Shown here in pieces: positions 1 to 9,161 of a stretch of 50,556 nt of DNA; position 1 is the stretch's first letter; the number at the start of each line of letters is the position of its first letter. Source of the stretch: Nostocales cyanobacterium LEGE 12452. Its GTDB lineage: Bacteria; Cyanobacteriota; Cyanobacteriia; Cyanobacteriales; Nostocaceae. A model generated the notes under the pieces. It had not been told where the DNA came from. It saw only the letters and a program-made list of their open reading frames with translations, and made no database searches. Position numbers and translations under genes: made by a program. The DNA is taken from NCBI GenBank assembly GCA_015206945.1, contig JADEXV010000021.1, forward strand, positions 1 to 50,556. The letters are read 5' to 3'.

Positions 1-529
1 ACCTTGGGTCGCCAAAAGCAATTCTATCCCAGCGTTGAGCATGAATTCTTATTGGATTTTCCACTCTCTCTTGCACCCTCAAATCCCTGACCCTAGTAGT
101 TTACTTCGACTTGTGTGTACACCGTAGACCTGCGGGGAGAGAGATTTAGAGAGAGGTTTTCCAGATACCGTGAAAAATCAGGAAAAAGAATGGGTTGTAA
201 AGTTGATTATATACACTAATATAAGAAATTTTAGTATCACCAAAAGACGTAATTGTAAAAGGTTTATTCCAAAAAATATTGAGTAATTTGTTTCTAAAAA
301 TATCTCTAAAAGCCAGAAAAAATAGTATTATTAGTTTTGTAAAAATTAATGGAGATTAATTACCACTACGGTTCACTTAGTGGTAGGCAACTCCCGATTA
401 TCACCTGAAAATATTAAAAAAGCTTGCTCTAATTGCATCTTTTTTAAGGAATGTTAGGGAGAGTAAGCCTTAACCCAAGCGGATTGAATTATTTGCGCCT
501 TCTTAAATTCTAAAAGTATCGAATAAACA
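1..529. other. Intergenic region upstream of the P450 gene
   Basis: No convincing gene is visible. The first 29 codons in frame 1 are open up to a TGA at 88-90 and could be the tail of a gene cut by the window edge, but an open run of that length is expected by chance. The rest is AT-rich. The P450 promoter presumably lies here, but no clear -35/-10 pair was recognised. Confidence 0.5.
361..385. repeat. 8-bp inverted repeat upstream of the P450
   Basis: TACCACTA and TAGTGGTA form a perfect 8-bp stem around a 9-base loop, about 145 bp before the P450 start codon. There is no T-run after it, so a terminator for an upstream gene is not well supported. An operator or a fragment of a dispersed palindrome are alternatives. 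Confidence 0.4.
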
Positions 530-1906
530 ATGAAACTATTTAATAATCTACGCACACCAGCGTTGCTACAAACTCTGCAATTAATTGCTGAACCAACAAA
601 TTTTTTAGAAAATAATGCTGCAAAATATAGTGATATTTTCACAGTACAGGTAATGGGTTTAAAATCGCCACCGATAGTATTTATTAGCCATCCTCAAGCA
701 ATTAGCGATTGTTTTGCCATCCCTGCACACAAGTTAGATTTTAAGAAAGCAACCCATGTATTTAAACCCTTGTTTGGTGAAAATTCTCTTGTATTTCAAG
801 AAGCGCGATCGCACCAACAACAACGGCAGCTATTACTCCCAGCCTTTCATGGCGATAATTTAAAATCTTATGGACAAGCAATTTGTCAAATAACTGAAGA
901 TATTACACAACATTGGACATCAGGTACAGATATTTGTATACACAAATTAATGTCAAATATCACTTTAGAAATTATCTTACAAGTGGTATTTGGGATTACT
1001 CATGGTGCGCGTTACCAACAATTAAAAGAACAATTGAGTTCTTTATTAGAAGACGTAACTAAACCTTGGTATTCCAGCTTGTTTTTCTTTCCTTCGCTAC
1101 AAAAAGATTTAGGCGCATGGAGTCCTTGGGGAATTTTCTTAAAAAGACGAGAGCAGATTGACAAACTCATCTATGCAGAAATTTCTGAGAGACGTTGGCA
1201 AAATGATGCTGCGCGTACAGATATTCTCAGTCTGCTGATGTCAGCCTATGACGTAAATGGGCAACAGATGACAGATGAGGAATTACGCGATCAACTAGTC
1301 TCATTATTGCTATTGGGTTACGAAACTACATCTGGTGTATTAGCCTGGATATTTTATTTAATTCACTCTCATCCAAAGGTTAAACATCGGCTAATGCAAG
1401 AACTAAATACCTTGGACAATCTCACAAATCCTGAAGCAATTGCACAATTACCTTATCTCACAGCCGTCTGTCAAGAAACACTGCGAATTCACCCTATTGC
1501 TTTAATTTGCACACCGCGAATGGTAAAAGATACAGTGGAAATTATGGGGCATGAATTTACATCAGAAACAGTTTTAGTTCCCTGTATTTATTTAGCACAT
1601 CGCCGAGTCGAGACTTACCCAGAACCAGAACAGTTTCAGCCAGAAAGATTTCTCAACCAAAAATTTTCACCTTACGAATATTTACCCTTTGGTGGAGGTT
1701 ATCGCGGTTGTATTGGTGCAGCCTTTTCCATGTACGAACTAAAATTAGTAACAGCCATAATATTATCCCGTTTTGAATTAAACCTTACTGATAAACGTCC
1801 TGTGCATCCAGTCCGTCGCGGAATTACAATTGTCCCTAGCGGCGGTGTAAAAATGGTTGTTACTAAAAAAGCAAAACTCAAAAGAAAAACAATACTTTCT
1901 ACTTAA
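530..1906 (+). CDS. Cytochrome P450 (CYP110-like)
   Basis: A 458-residue soluble bacterial P450, a haem-thiolate monooxygenase. The hallmarks are all present: the I-helix oxygen-activation motif GYETT at residues 263-267, the K-helix ExxR (E316-R319), the PERF motif at 371-374 and the haem loop FGGGYRGCIG at 387-396 with Cys394 as axial ligand. Glu replaces the usual acidic Asp of the I-helix motif, as in many P450s of this type. Cyanobacterial CYP110 enzymes resemble fatty-acid or terpenoid hydroxylases; the substrate cannot be read from sequence. No membrane anchor or electron-transfer partner is adjacent. The DUF2993 gene follows 101 bp downstream on the same strand. Family assignment is firm; the CYP110 subfamily is by resemblance. 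Confidence 0.93.
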   Translation: MKLFNNLRTPALLQTLQLIAEPTNFLENNAAKYSDIFTVQVMGLKSPPIVFISHPQAISDCFAIPAHKLDFKKATHVFKPLFGENSLVFQEARSHQQQRQLLLPAFHGDNLKSYGQAICQITEDITQHWTSGTDICIHKLMSNITLEIILQVVFGITHGARYQQLKEQLSSLLEDVTKPWYSSLFFFPSLQKDLGAWSPWGIFLKRREQIDKLIYAEISERRWQNDAARTDILSLLMSAYDVNGQQMTDEELRDQLVSLLLLGYETTSGVLAWIFYLIHSHPKVKHRLMQELNTLDNLTNPEAIAQLPYLTAVCQETLRIHPIALICTPRMVKDTVEIMGHEFTSETVLVPCIYLAHRRVETYPEPEQFQPERFLNQKFSPYEYLPFGGGYRGCIGAAFSMYELKLVTAIILSRFELNLTDKRPVHPVRRGITIVPSGGVKMVVTKKAKLKRKTILST

Positions 1907-2007
1907 TTATTCAATCCTCCAATTTGCATATATCGAAATATAGATCCGCTCCTTAGCATCCAGCCTTTACAGTAAATGTAAGAGGAAATTTAGGAGCTTA
2001 CTAATTC

Positions 2008-2748
2008 ATGCCTGATGAGCATCGGTTGGAGGAACAATTTTTATCGCAGGAAGCTGAAAGAAGAATATCCGAAAAGCTAGATGAAGCAGAAAAAATCGAA
2101 ATAGATATACAAACCGATCTGTTTAAAATAGTTCAGGGACAGGCGGATGGAGTTTCGGTTGCAGGCAAAGGATTAGTGATCGAAAAAGATGTTCGCGTAC
2201 AGGAAATAAAACTGCAAACAGAAAGTATTACCATTAATCCCTTAAGCGCCCTTTTTGGCCAAATAGAACTCAATGAGCCAGTAAATGCCATTGCTCGGAT
2301 TATACTCACAGAAGTAGATATGAACCGCACCTTGGCATCAGACTTTGTTCGTAGCAAGATGCAAGATTTTGATTTGGATGTAGATGGCAAAATTGTAAGT
2401 TTTGAGGCACAAAAAATTGAAATATTTTTACCTGGTGATGGCAAAATAGAATGTAGGGGAAGAGTACTGTTAAAAGAAAAGGGAAATACTCGCCCTTTGG
2501 CTTACACTGCGATCGCACGTCCACGGACTCATTCACAACCCGCGATGCTGGAGAGTTTTAACTGCACTGAGGGAGGGGGAATATCCATAGAAGTAGTTAC
2601 AGCTTTAATGCAAAAAGCCAAAGAATTGATGAACCTACCATATTTTAAATGGGAAGATATGGTGTTTCATATTAAAGATGTAAAAGTAGAAACTGGTAGT
2701 TTAATACTGATGGTAGAAACTCAAATGAAGCAAATACCATCATCATAA
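2008..2748 (+). CDS. DUF2993 domain protein
   Basis: A 246-residue conserved cyanobacterial protein of the DUF2993 type (LmeA-like in actinobacteria, where a member binds phospholipid). The N-terminal ~35 residues are charged and helical (EEQFLSQEAERRISEKL) and lack a signal peptide. The remainder is beta-rich, with repeated patterns such as SITINPLSALFGQIEL and GKIVSFEAQKIEIFLPGDG that fit an elongated lipid-binding fold. It sits between the P450 and crtO on the same strand and ends in a strong hairpin, so it is probably transcribed alone or with the P450. A role in binding lipids or isoprenoids is inference only. Confidence 0.75.
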   Translation: MPDEHRLEEQFLSQEAERRISEKLDEAEKIEIDIQTDLFKIVQGQADGVSVAGKGLVIEKDVRVQEIKLQTESITINPLSALFGQIELNEPVNAIARIILTEVDMNRTLASDFVRSKMQDFDLDVDGKIVSFEAQKIEIFLPGDGKIECRGRVLLKEKGNTRPLAYTAIARPRTHSQPAMLESFNCTEGGGISIEVVTALMQKAKELMNLPYFKWEDMVFHIKDVKVETGSLILMVETQMKQIPSS

Positions 2749-2768
2749 ACTATATCATCTCCTTAGTC

Positions 2769-2795
2769 AAATTTATCTTTAATAAAGATAAATTT
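2769..2795 (+). terminator. AT-rich hairpin after the DUF2993 gene
   Basis: AAATTTATCTTT and AAAGATAAATTT form a perfect 12-bp stem with a 3-base AAT loop, 20 bp after the stop codon and followed by TTGTTAC. Its position between two co-directional genes fits a rho-independent terminator, although the stem is AT-rich and the T-run is short. Confidence 0.6.
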
Positions 2796-2873
2796 TGTTA
2801 CTGAGGGATGATGTCAATGTCATAAAAATTTTCTAACATTTGAAAAGTTACTTATTATTTCTAAATTCCAACT

Positions 2874-4568
2874 ATGCAAGAGTATGATGTTGTGCTGATC
2901 GGTGCTGGACATAATGGACTAGTTTGCGCAGCTTATTTGCTAAAAGCTGGTTATAGCGTTCTGTTACTGGAAAAGCGTTCTGTACCAGGTGGCGCAGCAA
3001 CAACTGAAGAATGCCTACCACAAGAAGCTCCTGGATTTAAATTCAATCTGTGTGCGATTGACCATGAATTTATTCATTTAGGGCCAGTTGTTGAAGAATT
3101 AGAACTAGAAAAATATGGCTTGCATTATTTGCAGTGCGATCCAGTTGTTTTCTGTCCTCATCCTGATGGTAAGTATTTCTTAGGACATAAGTCAGTGGAA
3201 AAGACTTGTGCAGAAATCGCTCGTTACAACGAACGTGATGCCAAAAAATATGCAGAATTTGTGGACTATTGGCAAAGAGCGATCGGTGCAATGATTCCTA
3301 TGTTTAATGCACCACCAAAATCAATTATTGATATCGTTGGTAACTACGATATCAAAAAATTCAAAGATTTATTTTCGGTTATTGGTTCCCCGAACAAAAC
3401 GCTGGACTTTATTCGCACCATGTTAACCAGCGCCGAGGATTTACTTAACGAGTGGTTTGATGAGGAATTTCTGAAAGCGCCACTAGCCAGACTAGCATCA
3501 GAACTTGGTGCCCCACCATCGCAAAAAACCCTTGCCATTGGTGCAATTATGATGGCGATGCGTCACAATCCTGGAATGGCAAGACCGCGTGGCGGAACTG
3601 GCGCACTTGTGCAAGCTTTGGTGAATTTAGTCACAAGTAAAGGTGGCGTTATTCTCACAGATCAACATGTTGAAAAAGTTTTAATTGATGATGGCAAAGC
3701 TGTAGGTGTGCGGGTTGCTGGTGGAAAAGAATATCGCGCTAAATACGGCGTTATTTCTAATATTGATGCCAAGCGGTTGTTCTTACAAATGACAGATAAA
3801 AGCGATGTTAATGCAGCCGACCCAGATTTATGGGAAAGATTAGAACGCCGCATCGTTAACAATAACGAAACCATCCTCAAAATAGATTTGGCTTTAGACG
3901 AACCACTCCACTTTCCCCACCACGCTCACAAAGATGAATATCTCGTCGGTTCTATCTTAATTGCTGATTCCGTGGCTCATGTCGAACAGGCTCATAGTAA
4001 ATGTACCTTGGGAGAGATTCCTGATGCTGACCCATCGATGTATGTGGTGATGCCTAGCTACTTAGATCCCACATTAGCACCTCCAGGTAAACATACCGTA
4101 TGGATTGAGTATTTTGCTCCTTATCAAATTGCTGGTGCAGAAGGTACTGGTTTAAAAGGTACTGGGTGGACAGATGAATTGAAAAACAAAGTTGCAGATA
4201 GGGTGGTTGATAAACTTGCAGACTATGCACCCAATGTCAAGAATGCAACTATTGCCCGTCGGGTAGAAAGTCCAGCCGAACTAGGAGAAAGATTAGGTGC
4301 ATACAAAGGGAATTATTATCATGTTGACATGACCTTAGATCAGATGATATTTTTCCGTCCATTACCAGAAATAGCCAACTACAAAACGCCAATTGATAAT
4401 CTATTTTTGACTGGTGCAGGGACTCATCCAGGTGGTTCAATTTCGGGAATGCCGGGACGCAATTGTGCGCGCGCATTTTTGCAGGCAAAACATCCCATTA
4501 GCCAAACTTTGAAAGATGCACGGGATTCGATTAAGTCAACTGTCGAGTCAGTGTTTGGCATTAGTTAA
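2874..4568 (+). CDS. crtO: Beta-carotene ketolase CrtO
   Basis: A 564-residue FAD-dependent oxidoreductase of the CrtI/CrtO phytoene-desaturase superfamily. The N-terminal dinucleotide fold reads VVLIGAGHNG (residues 6-15), followed by LLLEKRSVPGGAATTE. The C-terminal FAD-contact segment TGAGTHPGGSISGMPGRN starts near residue 512. The CAIDHEF and NEWFDEEF segments and the overall length match the cyanobacterial CrtO ketolases, which introduce the 4-keto group of beta-carotene to give echinenone (canthaxanthin in some species); this is an enzyme unrelated to CrtW. It has its own upstream gap with a terminator hairpin, so it is likely a single-gene transcript. No other carotenoid gene is present in the window. 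A related CruE/CrtI-like function is the main alternative but is less likely. Confidence 0.92.
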   Translation: MQEYDVVLIGAGHNGLVCAAYLLKAGYSVLLLEKRSVPGGAATTEECLPQEAPGFKFNLCAIDHEFIHLGPVVEELELEKYGLHYLQCDPVVFCPHPDGKYFLGHKSVEKTCAEIARYNERDAKKYAEFVDYWQRAIGAMIPMFNAPPKSIIDIVGNYDIKKFKDLFSVIGSPNKTLDFIRTMLTSAEDLLNEWFDEEFLKAPLARLASELGAPPSQKTLAIGAIMMAMRHNPGMARPRGGTGALVQALVNLVTSKGGVILTDQHVEKVLIDDGKAVGVRVAGGKEYRAKYGVISNIDAKRLFLQMTDKSDVNAADPDLWERLERRIVNNNETILKIDLALDEPLHFPHHAHKDEYLVGSILIADSVAHVEQAHSKCTLGEIPDADPSMYVVMPSYLDPTLAPPGKHTVWIEYFAPYQIAGAEGTGLKGTGWTDELKNKVADRVVDKLADYAPNVKNATIARRVESPAELGERLGAYKGNYYHVDMTLDQMIFFRPLPEIANYKTPIDNLFLTGAGTHPGGSISGMPGRNCARAFLQAKHPISQTLKDARDSIKSTVESVFGIS

Positions 4569-4580
4569 GCCTTTTGTAGA

Positions 4581-4598
4581 GACGCGATTCATCGCGTC
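4581..4598. terminator. Palindrome between convergent crtO and the protease gene
   Basis: GACGCGAT-TC-ATCGCGTC is a perfect 8-bp stem with a 2-base loop, lying 12 bp after crtO and 28 bp before the protease stop. The same GTAGAGACGCGAT...CGCGTCT element is a recognisable dispersed repeat in Nostoc-type genomes, so it may be a mobile palindrome that also works as a bidirectional terminator. Confidence 0.55.
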
Positions 4599-4626
4599 TT
4601 TACCTAAGGATGTGTTGCTAGATTAT

Positions 4627-6354
4627 TTAGGCAATCACGAAAATATTTGCATTAGTCATGGCTAGACCTATTGCTAGTTGAGCAACTTGGATTTGACCGG
4701 ATGAGTCTGTACCATCAGCATCAAAAAATAAACCCCCTGTATTATTGTCGTAGATAAAGCGATCGCTGCTATCTTGTGCTACTGAACCAATAAAAAATTG
4801 CGTGGCTTGAAGTATACCCTCACTAAGTCCACCTCCAAACCCTATTTGAGAAACATAAATTGTATCATCTAAGGACAAAAAATCTGTAATGTTATCAATT
4901 CCTTCAGAAGGGGTATTAATAATAAAAACATCAGATCCAGTTCCTCCTGTTAAGGTATCATTACCTAAACCTCCAACGAAAGTATCGTTACCACTTCCCC
5001 CTATAAGGATGTCATTACTATTTCCACCATTTAGCCGATTATTACCAGTATTACCAGTCCCATTAATATTGGCTGTACCTGTGGTGAGATTTTCTTCACG
5101 GGCTGATAAAGAGGAGCTAAGGGTTGGTGAAATGCTCAGAGGTAATATTGCACTATTGGTAACAGTGAGTAAAGTTCTAAATACCTTTTGATTGCTGGTT
5201 AGACTTTCATCAAACTCTTGGATTGAATTAGTTGGATCTAGAAATGAAATAACATAGTAATTTCCCATTGGGATATTAGGAAACGCACCGTTCCAAGTCG
5301 CTGTTCCCAAATTGAATGGATTAATCGAAGAAATAGTTGTATTACCAATTAAGTAATGAGAACCAATAGTATTAGTGATATTGGTATCAGTAGAAGCGTA
5401 AAATGAAACCGAGAAAGTGCCTGTCGCAGCTGTACCATTGTTGCGAGGATAGACTGTGATGCTGAAATTTTCCCCATATTTGATAGTGTTATTACTAAAA
5501 CTTCCAAGGGTTGTGTTAAACCACACATCAGAATCTACTAAATCAGCTTTGTCAGTGGGTTGGCGCGCGGTAGTGTCTTGGTCGATCCAGTTTTGAATCT
5601 CATTATATCGAGTGCTTGTAATTCGGGCGAACTCATTATAAAGCGGAGTTCCGTTGGTGGTTGTCTCATTGGAAGCTACTCCATAAATAGTTGGTTTATT
5701 TGTATTGGAATTATTCAGCCAGAGAGGGCCTCCACTATTTCCAGATAAGATATCTAGCTCATTACTACGCAAGATCGAGTCAGTTGTACTTGTGATTTTT
5801 CCACTCTGAGTCCACATGTCATAGTTGTCAAACTTCCCATCACTATTGGAATCAAACTTATCAGAAGGGTATCCAGTGACATTCATTAAAGTTCCACTGC
5901 TGAGATTATCGTCATATCCATAGTTAAACCAGCCAGTGAAGTTTCCAATATTGCGGTCAAGAGTAACCAATCCTATATCGTATTGAAACGTTTCGCTTTT
6001 AGTCTGATCTCCTTGAGTCCATCCTTCAAAAGAACGTGTATAAACAGATTTGGCTTCACCATAGTATTCATAGTCAGCTCGGTTTGTACCAGCAATGATA
6101 TTTCCTTTAGAACCAAGCATCACCTCAATTTTATCTGCCCAACCCCCATATCTCGTGTCATACACACAGTGTCCTGCTGTTAAAAAGTGGTAGGGACTAA
6201 TCATGGCACCAGAACCGTTGATGATAATATCATCAGCAGTATCAATAACCCCATCTGGCCCTTTCCAACGTATTCTCATCTTTCCCATAGCACTAAACGG
6301 AAAAGTTGTGGTGTCGCTAACTTTTGTCCGACCATCAGGTGAGAAAAGAGACAT
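4627..6354 (-). CDS. Trypsin-like serine protease with CARDB-like domain and RTX tail
   Basis: A 575-residue secreted protease. The catalytic triad is visible: His62 in TAGHC, Asp126 in YDIGL and Ser207 in GNSGGP, the arrangement of V8/glutamyl-endopeptidase-like S1 enzymes. Residues ~267-395 form an Ig-like CARDB-type adhesion domain (KADLVDSDVWFN...). Residues ~431-480 carry RTX nonapeptides (GGSGNDTFV, GGLGNDTLT, GGTGSDVFI) that would bind calcium, followed by a DFxxxDD-type end. No N-terminal signal peptide is seen, so export by a type I system recognising the C-terminus is inferred; no T1SS genes are nearby. It is convergent with crtO. Confidence in protease and RTX is high; the substrate is unknown. 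Confidence 0.88.
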   Translation of the reverse strand: MSLFSPDGRTKVSDTTTFPFSAMGKMRIRWKGPDGVIDTADDIIINGSGAMISPYHFLTAGHCVYDTRYGGWADKIEVMLGSKGNIIAGTNRADYEYYGEAKSVYTRSFEGWTQGDQTKSETFQYDIGLVTLDRNIGNFTGWFNYGYDDNLSSGTLMNVTGYPSDKFDSNSDGKFDNYDMWTQSGKITSTTDSILRSNELDILSGNSGGPLWLNNSNTNKPTIYGVASNETTTNGTPLYNEFARITSTRYNEIQNWIDQDTTARQPTDKADLVDSDVWFNTTLGSFSNNTIKYGENFSITVYPRNNGTAATGTFSVSFYASTDTNITNTIGSHYLIGNTTISSINPFNLGTATWNGAFPNIPMGNYYVISFLDPTNSIQEFDESLTSNQKVFRTLLTVTNSAILPLSISPTLSSSLSAREENLTTGTANINGTGNTGNNRLNGGNSNDILIGGSGNDTFVGGLGNDTLTGGTGSDVFIINTPSEGIDNITDFLSLDDTIYVSQIGFGGGLSEGILQATQFFIGSVAQDSSDRFIYDNNTGGLFFDADGTDSSGQIQVAQLAIGLAMTNANIFVIA

Positions 6355-6601
6355 ACTTTTATATCCTAAATAAAAAATGATGAATACAAAATATACAATT
6401 TTAATGCCAAAAACTATCTCATGGCATTAGTAATCCACTAGCAATTTTTATGAGAATTTTCTTGTTACTAAATTTTTAAGTAATATCAAAACTTTAAATT
6501 GCCATAATATATTGAATATAAATTATCTCTTCGATTGATCAATAATCTAGAGCTTACTGTCAATTTTATTTTGAAGCAAAAAATAAAACTAATTAATAGA
6601 G

Positions 6602-6835
6602 ATAGAGGTCGGAAAAACTAGCGATTCTGATATTACTTCTGTCTTCACCTCTGCGATCCTGGCTGATTTATACCGTCGGCATTGGCGGATTGAAGAAGCT
6701 TTTCATCAGTGTGAATTACTACATGAGTGCGATGTTTACGACGAGCCACAGCTACGTAATATATATAGCAATACAAATAATTGTTTTTTGAGTAAAGTAG
6801 GTTCTAAGCGATTGCTTTATGTGTATTTAATATGA
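6602..6835 (+). pseudogene. IS4-like transposase relic in a 644-bp gap
   Basis: One frame reads IEVGKTSDSD...LADLYRRHWRIEEAFHQ and runs to a TGA at 6833. The YRRHWRIEEAF stretch is the Y-x2-R-x3-E signature around the last catalytic acidic residue of IS4-type DDE transposases. There is no start codon or upstream catalytic domain, and the residues after EEAFHQ diverge, so this is an internal/C-terminal fragment. No inverted repeats or target duplication were recognised. The rest of the gap 6355-6998 is AT-rich, holds no other gene I can see, and should contain the divergent promoters for the protease and the TPR gene. Confidence 0.65.
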
Positions 6836-6998
6836 TATTATTATACACGCTTGATTTTAATAAAGTTTTATGCATCGTCAACAAAAGTCTTTGAGAAAAT
6901 AAATATGAGTAAATTAATGGGTGAAAATTAGTGTATTTTGATAATACTCAAAAAACTAACAAATTTTAACATCATCTAATAATTTTTGTAGGTACAGC

Positions 6999-7742
6999 AT
7001 GGTTTTTCGGCACTGCTTCGTTGCATCTGGCTTGATAACTTTCTTGGCATTTGGCTGTAGTGGTGGGGCAAACTCATCGGCAGAAAATACTACACAGGTT
7101 GTCCAAGAAAGCAATGTAACCCAACTTTTCATAGAAGCAAAGGCTACGCAAAAAGCAGAAGATTACTTTCATCAAGGCAATAATTTATTAGATAGACAAA
7201 ATTATGAAGATGCCATAAAAGCTTATGATAAAGCGATCGCCATCAAAGTTGAGAGTCCTGAAGCTTGGATTAACCGTGGCATCGCCTTAACATCGTTGCA
7301 ACGCTACCAAGATGCTCTTGTATCCTACGATCGAGCGATCGCCATCAAACCCGACAAATATGAAGCTTGGTATAATCGTGGCATAGCCCTAACATCGTTG
7401 CAACGCTATCAAGATGCTTTTGCATCCTATAATAGAGCGATCGTTATCCAACCCGACAAATATGAAGCCTTAATTAATCGAGGCATTGCTCTGACAAAGC
7501 TGCACCGCTACAAGGATGCGATCGCATCTTATAATAGAGCGATCGCCATCAAGCAAGATTTGCACCAAGCATATTACAACAAAGCTTGCTCTTATGCTTT
7601 ACAAAACAATCTGGAATTAGCAATTGAGAACCTAAACAAAGCAATCAAGCTTGTTCCTGATAAATACAAGAAATTAGCAAAAACTGACCCAGACTTTAGC
7701 AAAGTGCGTAGTCAAAAGCAGTTTCAGGAATTACTGCAATAG
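6999..7742 (+). CDS. TPR-repeat lipoprotein
   Basis: A 247-residue protein starting with a hydrophobic segment that ends in LAFGC, a near-consensus lipobox placing the lipid-modified cysteine at residue 20. It is followed by a Ser/Ala/Asn linker and four to five 34-residue TPR units (for example AIKAYDKAIAIKVESPEAWINRGIALTSL split over adjoining repeats) from about residue 53 to 220. The repeats are highly similar to each other at DNA level and each carries a GCGATCGCCATC HIP1 site, suggesting recent repeat duplication. It probably acts as a membrane-tethered protein-interaction scaffold; partners are unknown. The SDR gene lies 77 bp downstream on the same strand. Confidence 0.85.
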   Translation: MVFRHCFVASGLITFLAFGCSGGANSSAENTTQVVQESNVTQLFIEAKATQKAEDYFHQGNNLLDRQNYEDAIKAYDKAIAIKVESPEAWINRGIALTSLQRYQDALVSYDRAIAIKPDKYEAWYNRGIALTSLQRYQDAFASYNRAIVIQPDKYEALINRGIALTKLHRYKDAIASYNRAIAIKQDLHQAYYNKACSYALQNNLELAIENLNKAIKLVPDKYKKLAKTDPDFSKVRSQKQFQELLQ

Positions 7743-7819
7743 TATTTTGTCACCACCTCTCAGTGTAAAATTAAGCCTGCTGTAGAAAGTATTTTTTCTT
7801 GAGCGGTTTACGATTAGAC

Positions 7820-8692
7820 ATGAAAAAATTGTTAATCACCGGGGCAAGTGGTTTTTTGGGATGGCATCTTTGCCAGCTTGCCAAACAAGAATGGGATATT
7901 TATGGCACTTATTTATCCCATTATTTAGAGATTCCTGGCATAAAAATTTTAAAAGCTAACTTAACAAACTTTCAGGAATTGAAACGTATCTTTAATGATG
8001 TCAAACCAGAGGCAGTTATTCATACTGCTGCACATTCGCAACCAAATTTTTGTCAAACTAACCCCAAAGAATCGCACGCAATTAACGTCATCGCATCCTG
8101 CAATATTGCCGGACTTTGCGCGGATAATTCTATTCCTTGTGCTTTTACCTCAACCGACTTAGTTTTTGATGGCTTAAATGCCCCCTATCAAGAAACAGAT
8201 GCCGTGTGTCCTGTGAATCTTTACGGTGAGCAAAAGGCGATCGCAGAAGCAGATATGCTAGAAAGGTATCCTATGACCGCAGTGTGTCGGATGCCGTTGA
8301 TGTTTGGTGCAGCAACACCCACAGCTAAAAGCTTTATTCAGCCATTTATTCAGACTTTAGAAGCCGAAGAAGAACTAAACTTATTTATAGATGAATTTCG
8401 CACCCCAGTAAGTGGAACAACTGCTGCCAAAGGACTTTTATTAGCATTAGAAAAAGTTAACGGCATCATTCACTTAGGTGGTAAAGAACGGATTTCACGT
8501 TATGATTTTGGACAAATATTAGTGGAAGTATTTCAACTTCCTAGCACTGGTCTGAAATCCTGCCGACAACAAGATGTGAAAATGGCAGCACCTAGACCAA
8601 CAGATGTTTCTTTGGATAGTTCTAAAGCATTTGCATTGGGGTATCATCCTTTATCTGTAAGGGAAGAATTAGAGGCAATACAATTCAGTTAA
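7820..8692 (+). CDS. SDR-family sugar-nucleotide reductase, RfbD-like
   Basis: A 290-residue extended SDR / RmlD-like protein. The NAD(P) motif GASGFLG is at residues 8-14, the STD catalytic threonine region at 111-113 and the YxxxK pair at Tyr135/Lys139 (LYGEQKA). It resembles dTDP-4-dehydrorhamnose reductases (RfbD/RmlD) but has no other rhamnose genes beside it, so the exact substrate is uncertain. I chose the ATG at 7820 because translation from there starts directly with MKKLLITGASG; a TTG at 7799 would add seven residues without family support. Spacing of 77 bp from the TPR lipoprotein gene allows cotranscription. Confidence 0.82.
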   Translation: MKKLLITGASGFLGWHLCQLAKQEWDIYGTYLSHYLEIPGIKILKANLTNFQELKRIFNDVKPEAVIHTAAHSQPNFCQTNPKESHAINVIASCNIAGLCADNSIPCAFTSTDLVFDGLNAPYQETDAVCPVNLYGEQKAIAEADMLERYPMTAVCRMPLMFGAATPTAKSFIQPFIQTLEAEEELNLFIDEFRTPVSGTTAAKGLLLALEKVNGIIHLGGKERISRYDFGQILVEVFQLPSTGLKSCRQQDVKMAAPRPTDVSLDSSKAFALGYHPLSVREELEAIQFS

Positions 8693-8736
8693 CACTAAGC
8701 GTTAAAACTAAAAACAGGAATAGGCTATTTTTGAAT

Positions 8737-8787
8737 GCGATTACCTCTGGTACACTACGCGTAGGCGTTACTCGCCGTAGGCATCGC
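8737..8787. repeat. Dispersed palindromic element bounded by GCGAT/ATCGC
   Basis: The stretch opens with GCGAT and closes with ATCGC and contains TACGCGTAGGCG and CGCCGTAGGC, members of the same short-palindrome family seen at 25302, 48512 and 50371. The 469-bp gap 8693-9161 otherwise holds a second GC-rich palindromic patch (GCGCCAAGGGCGAACGAGCG, about 8870) and degenerate CTGACTCC/CTGACTTC heptamer-like repeats. No gene was found in it. Confidence 0.6.
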
Positions 8788-9161
8788 AACAGAAAAACCT
8801 GTTTTATTGAGAATTTAGTAATGTAATTGATAATTTACCCCCGCCCTTCTTTAACAGGCTAGCGCCAAGGGCGAACGAGCGCCACGAGCGTCTTGATTCT
8901 GACTCCTAAATTCTGACTTCTGAATTCTTCTTCAATTTTACCTTTGATTAAAGTCTGCTTAAACTCCTAATTTTAAAATGGGATGTCTCAAAACAATTTG
9001 GGCAGTTGTTTGCTTCTTATTGAAAAAGAGAAAAATATTGATTTCATAACTGTTAGATCCAGTTATGAATTTCAATTTAGAAAATAAGTAAGTTAGATAA
9101 AAGCTATTTTTGTAGCTTGTAATTGCATTGCTTACATAAGTTGATGGTAAGGAAAATTGAG

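Noticed and set aside
1..90. Open frame of 29 codons at the window edge that could be a gene tail
   Set aside because: Too short, no recognisable motif, and an open stretch of this length occurs by chance in about a quarter of cases.
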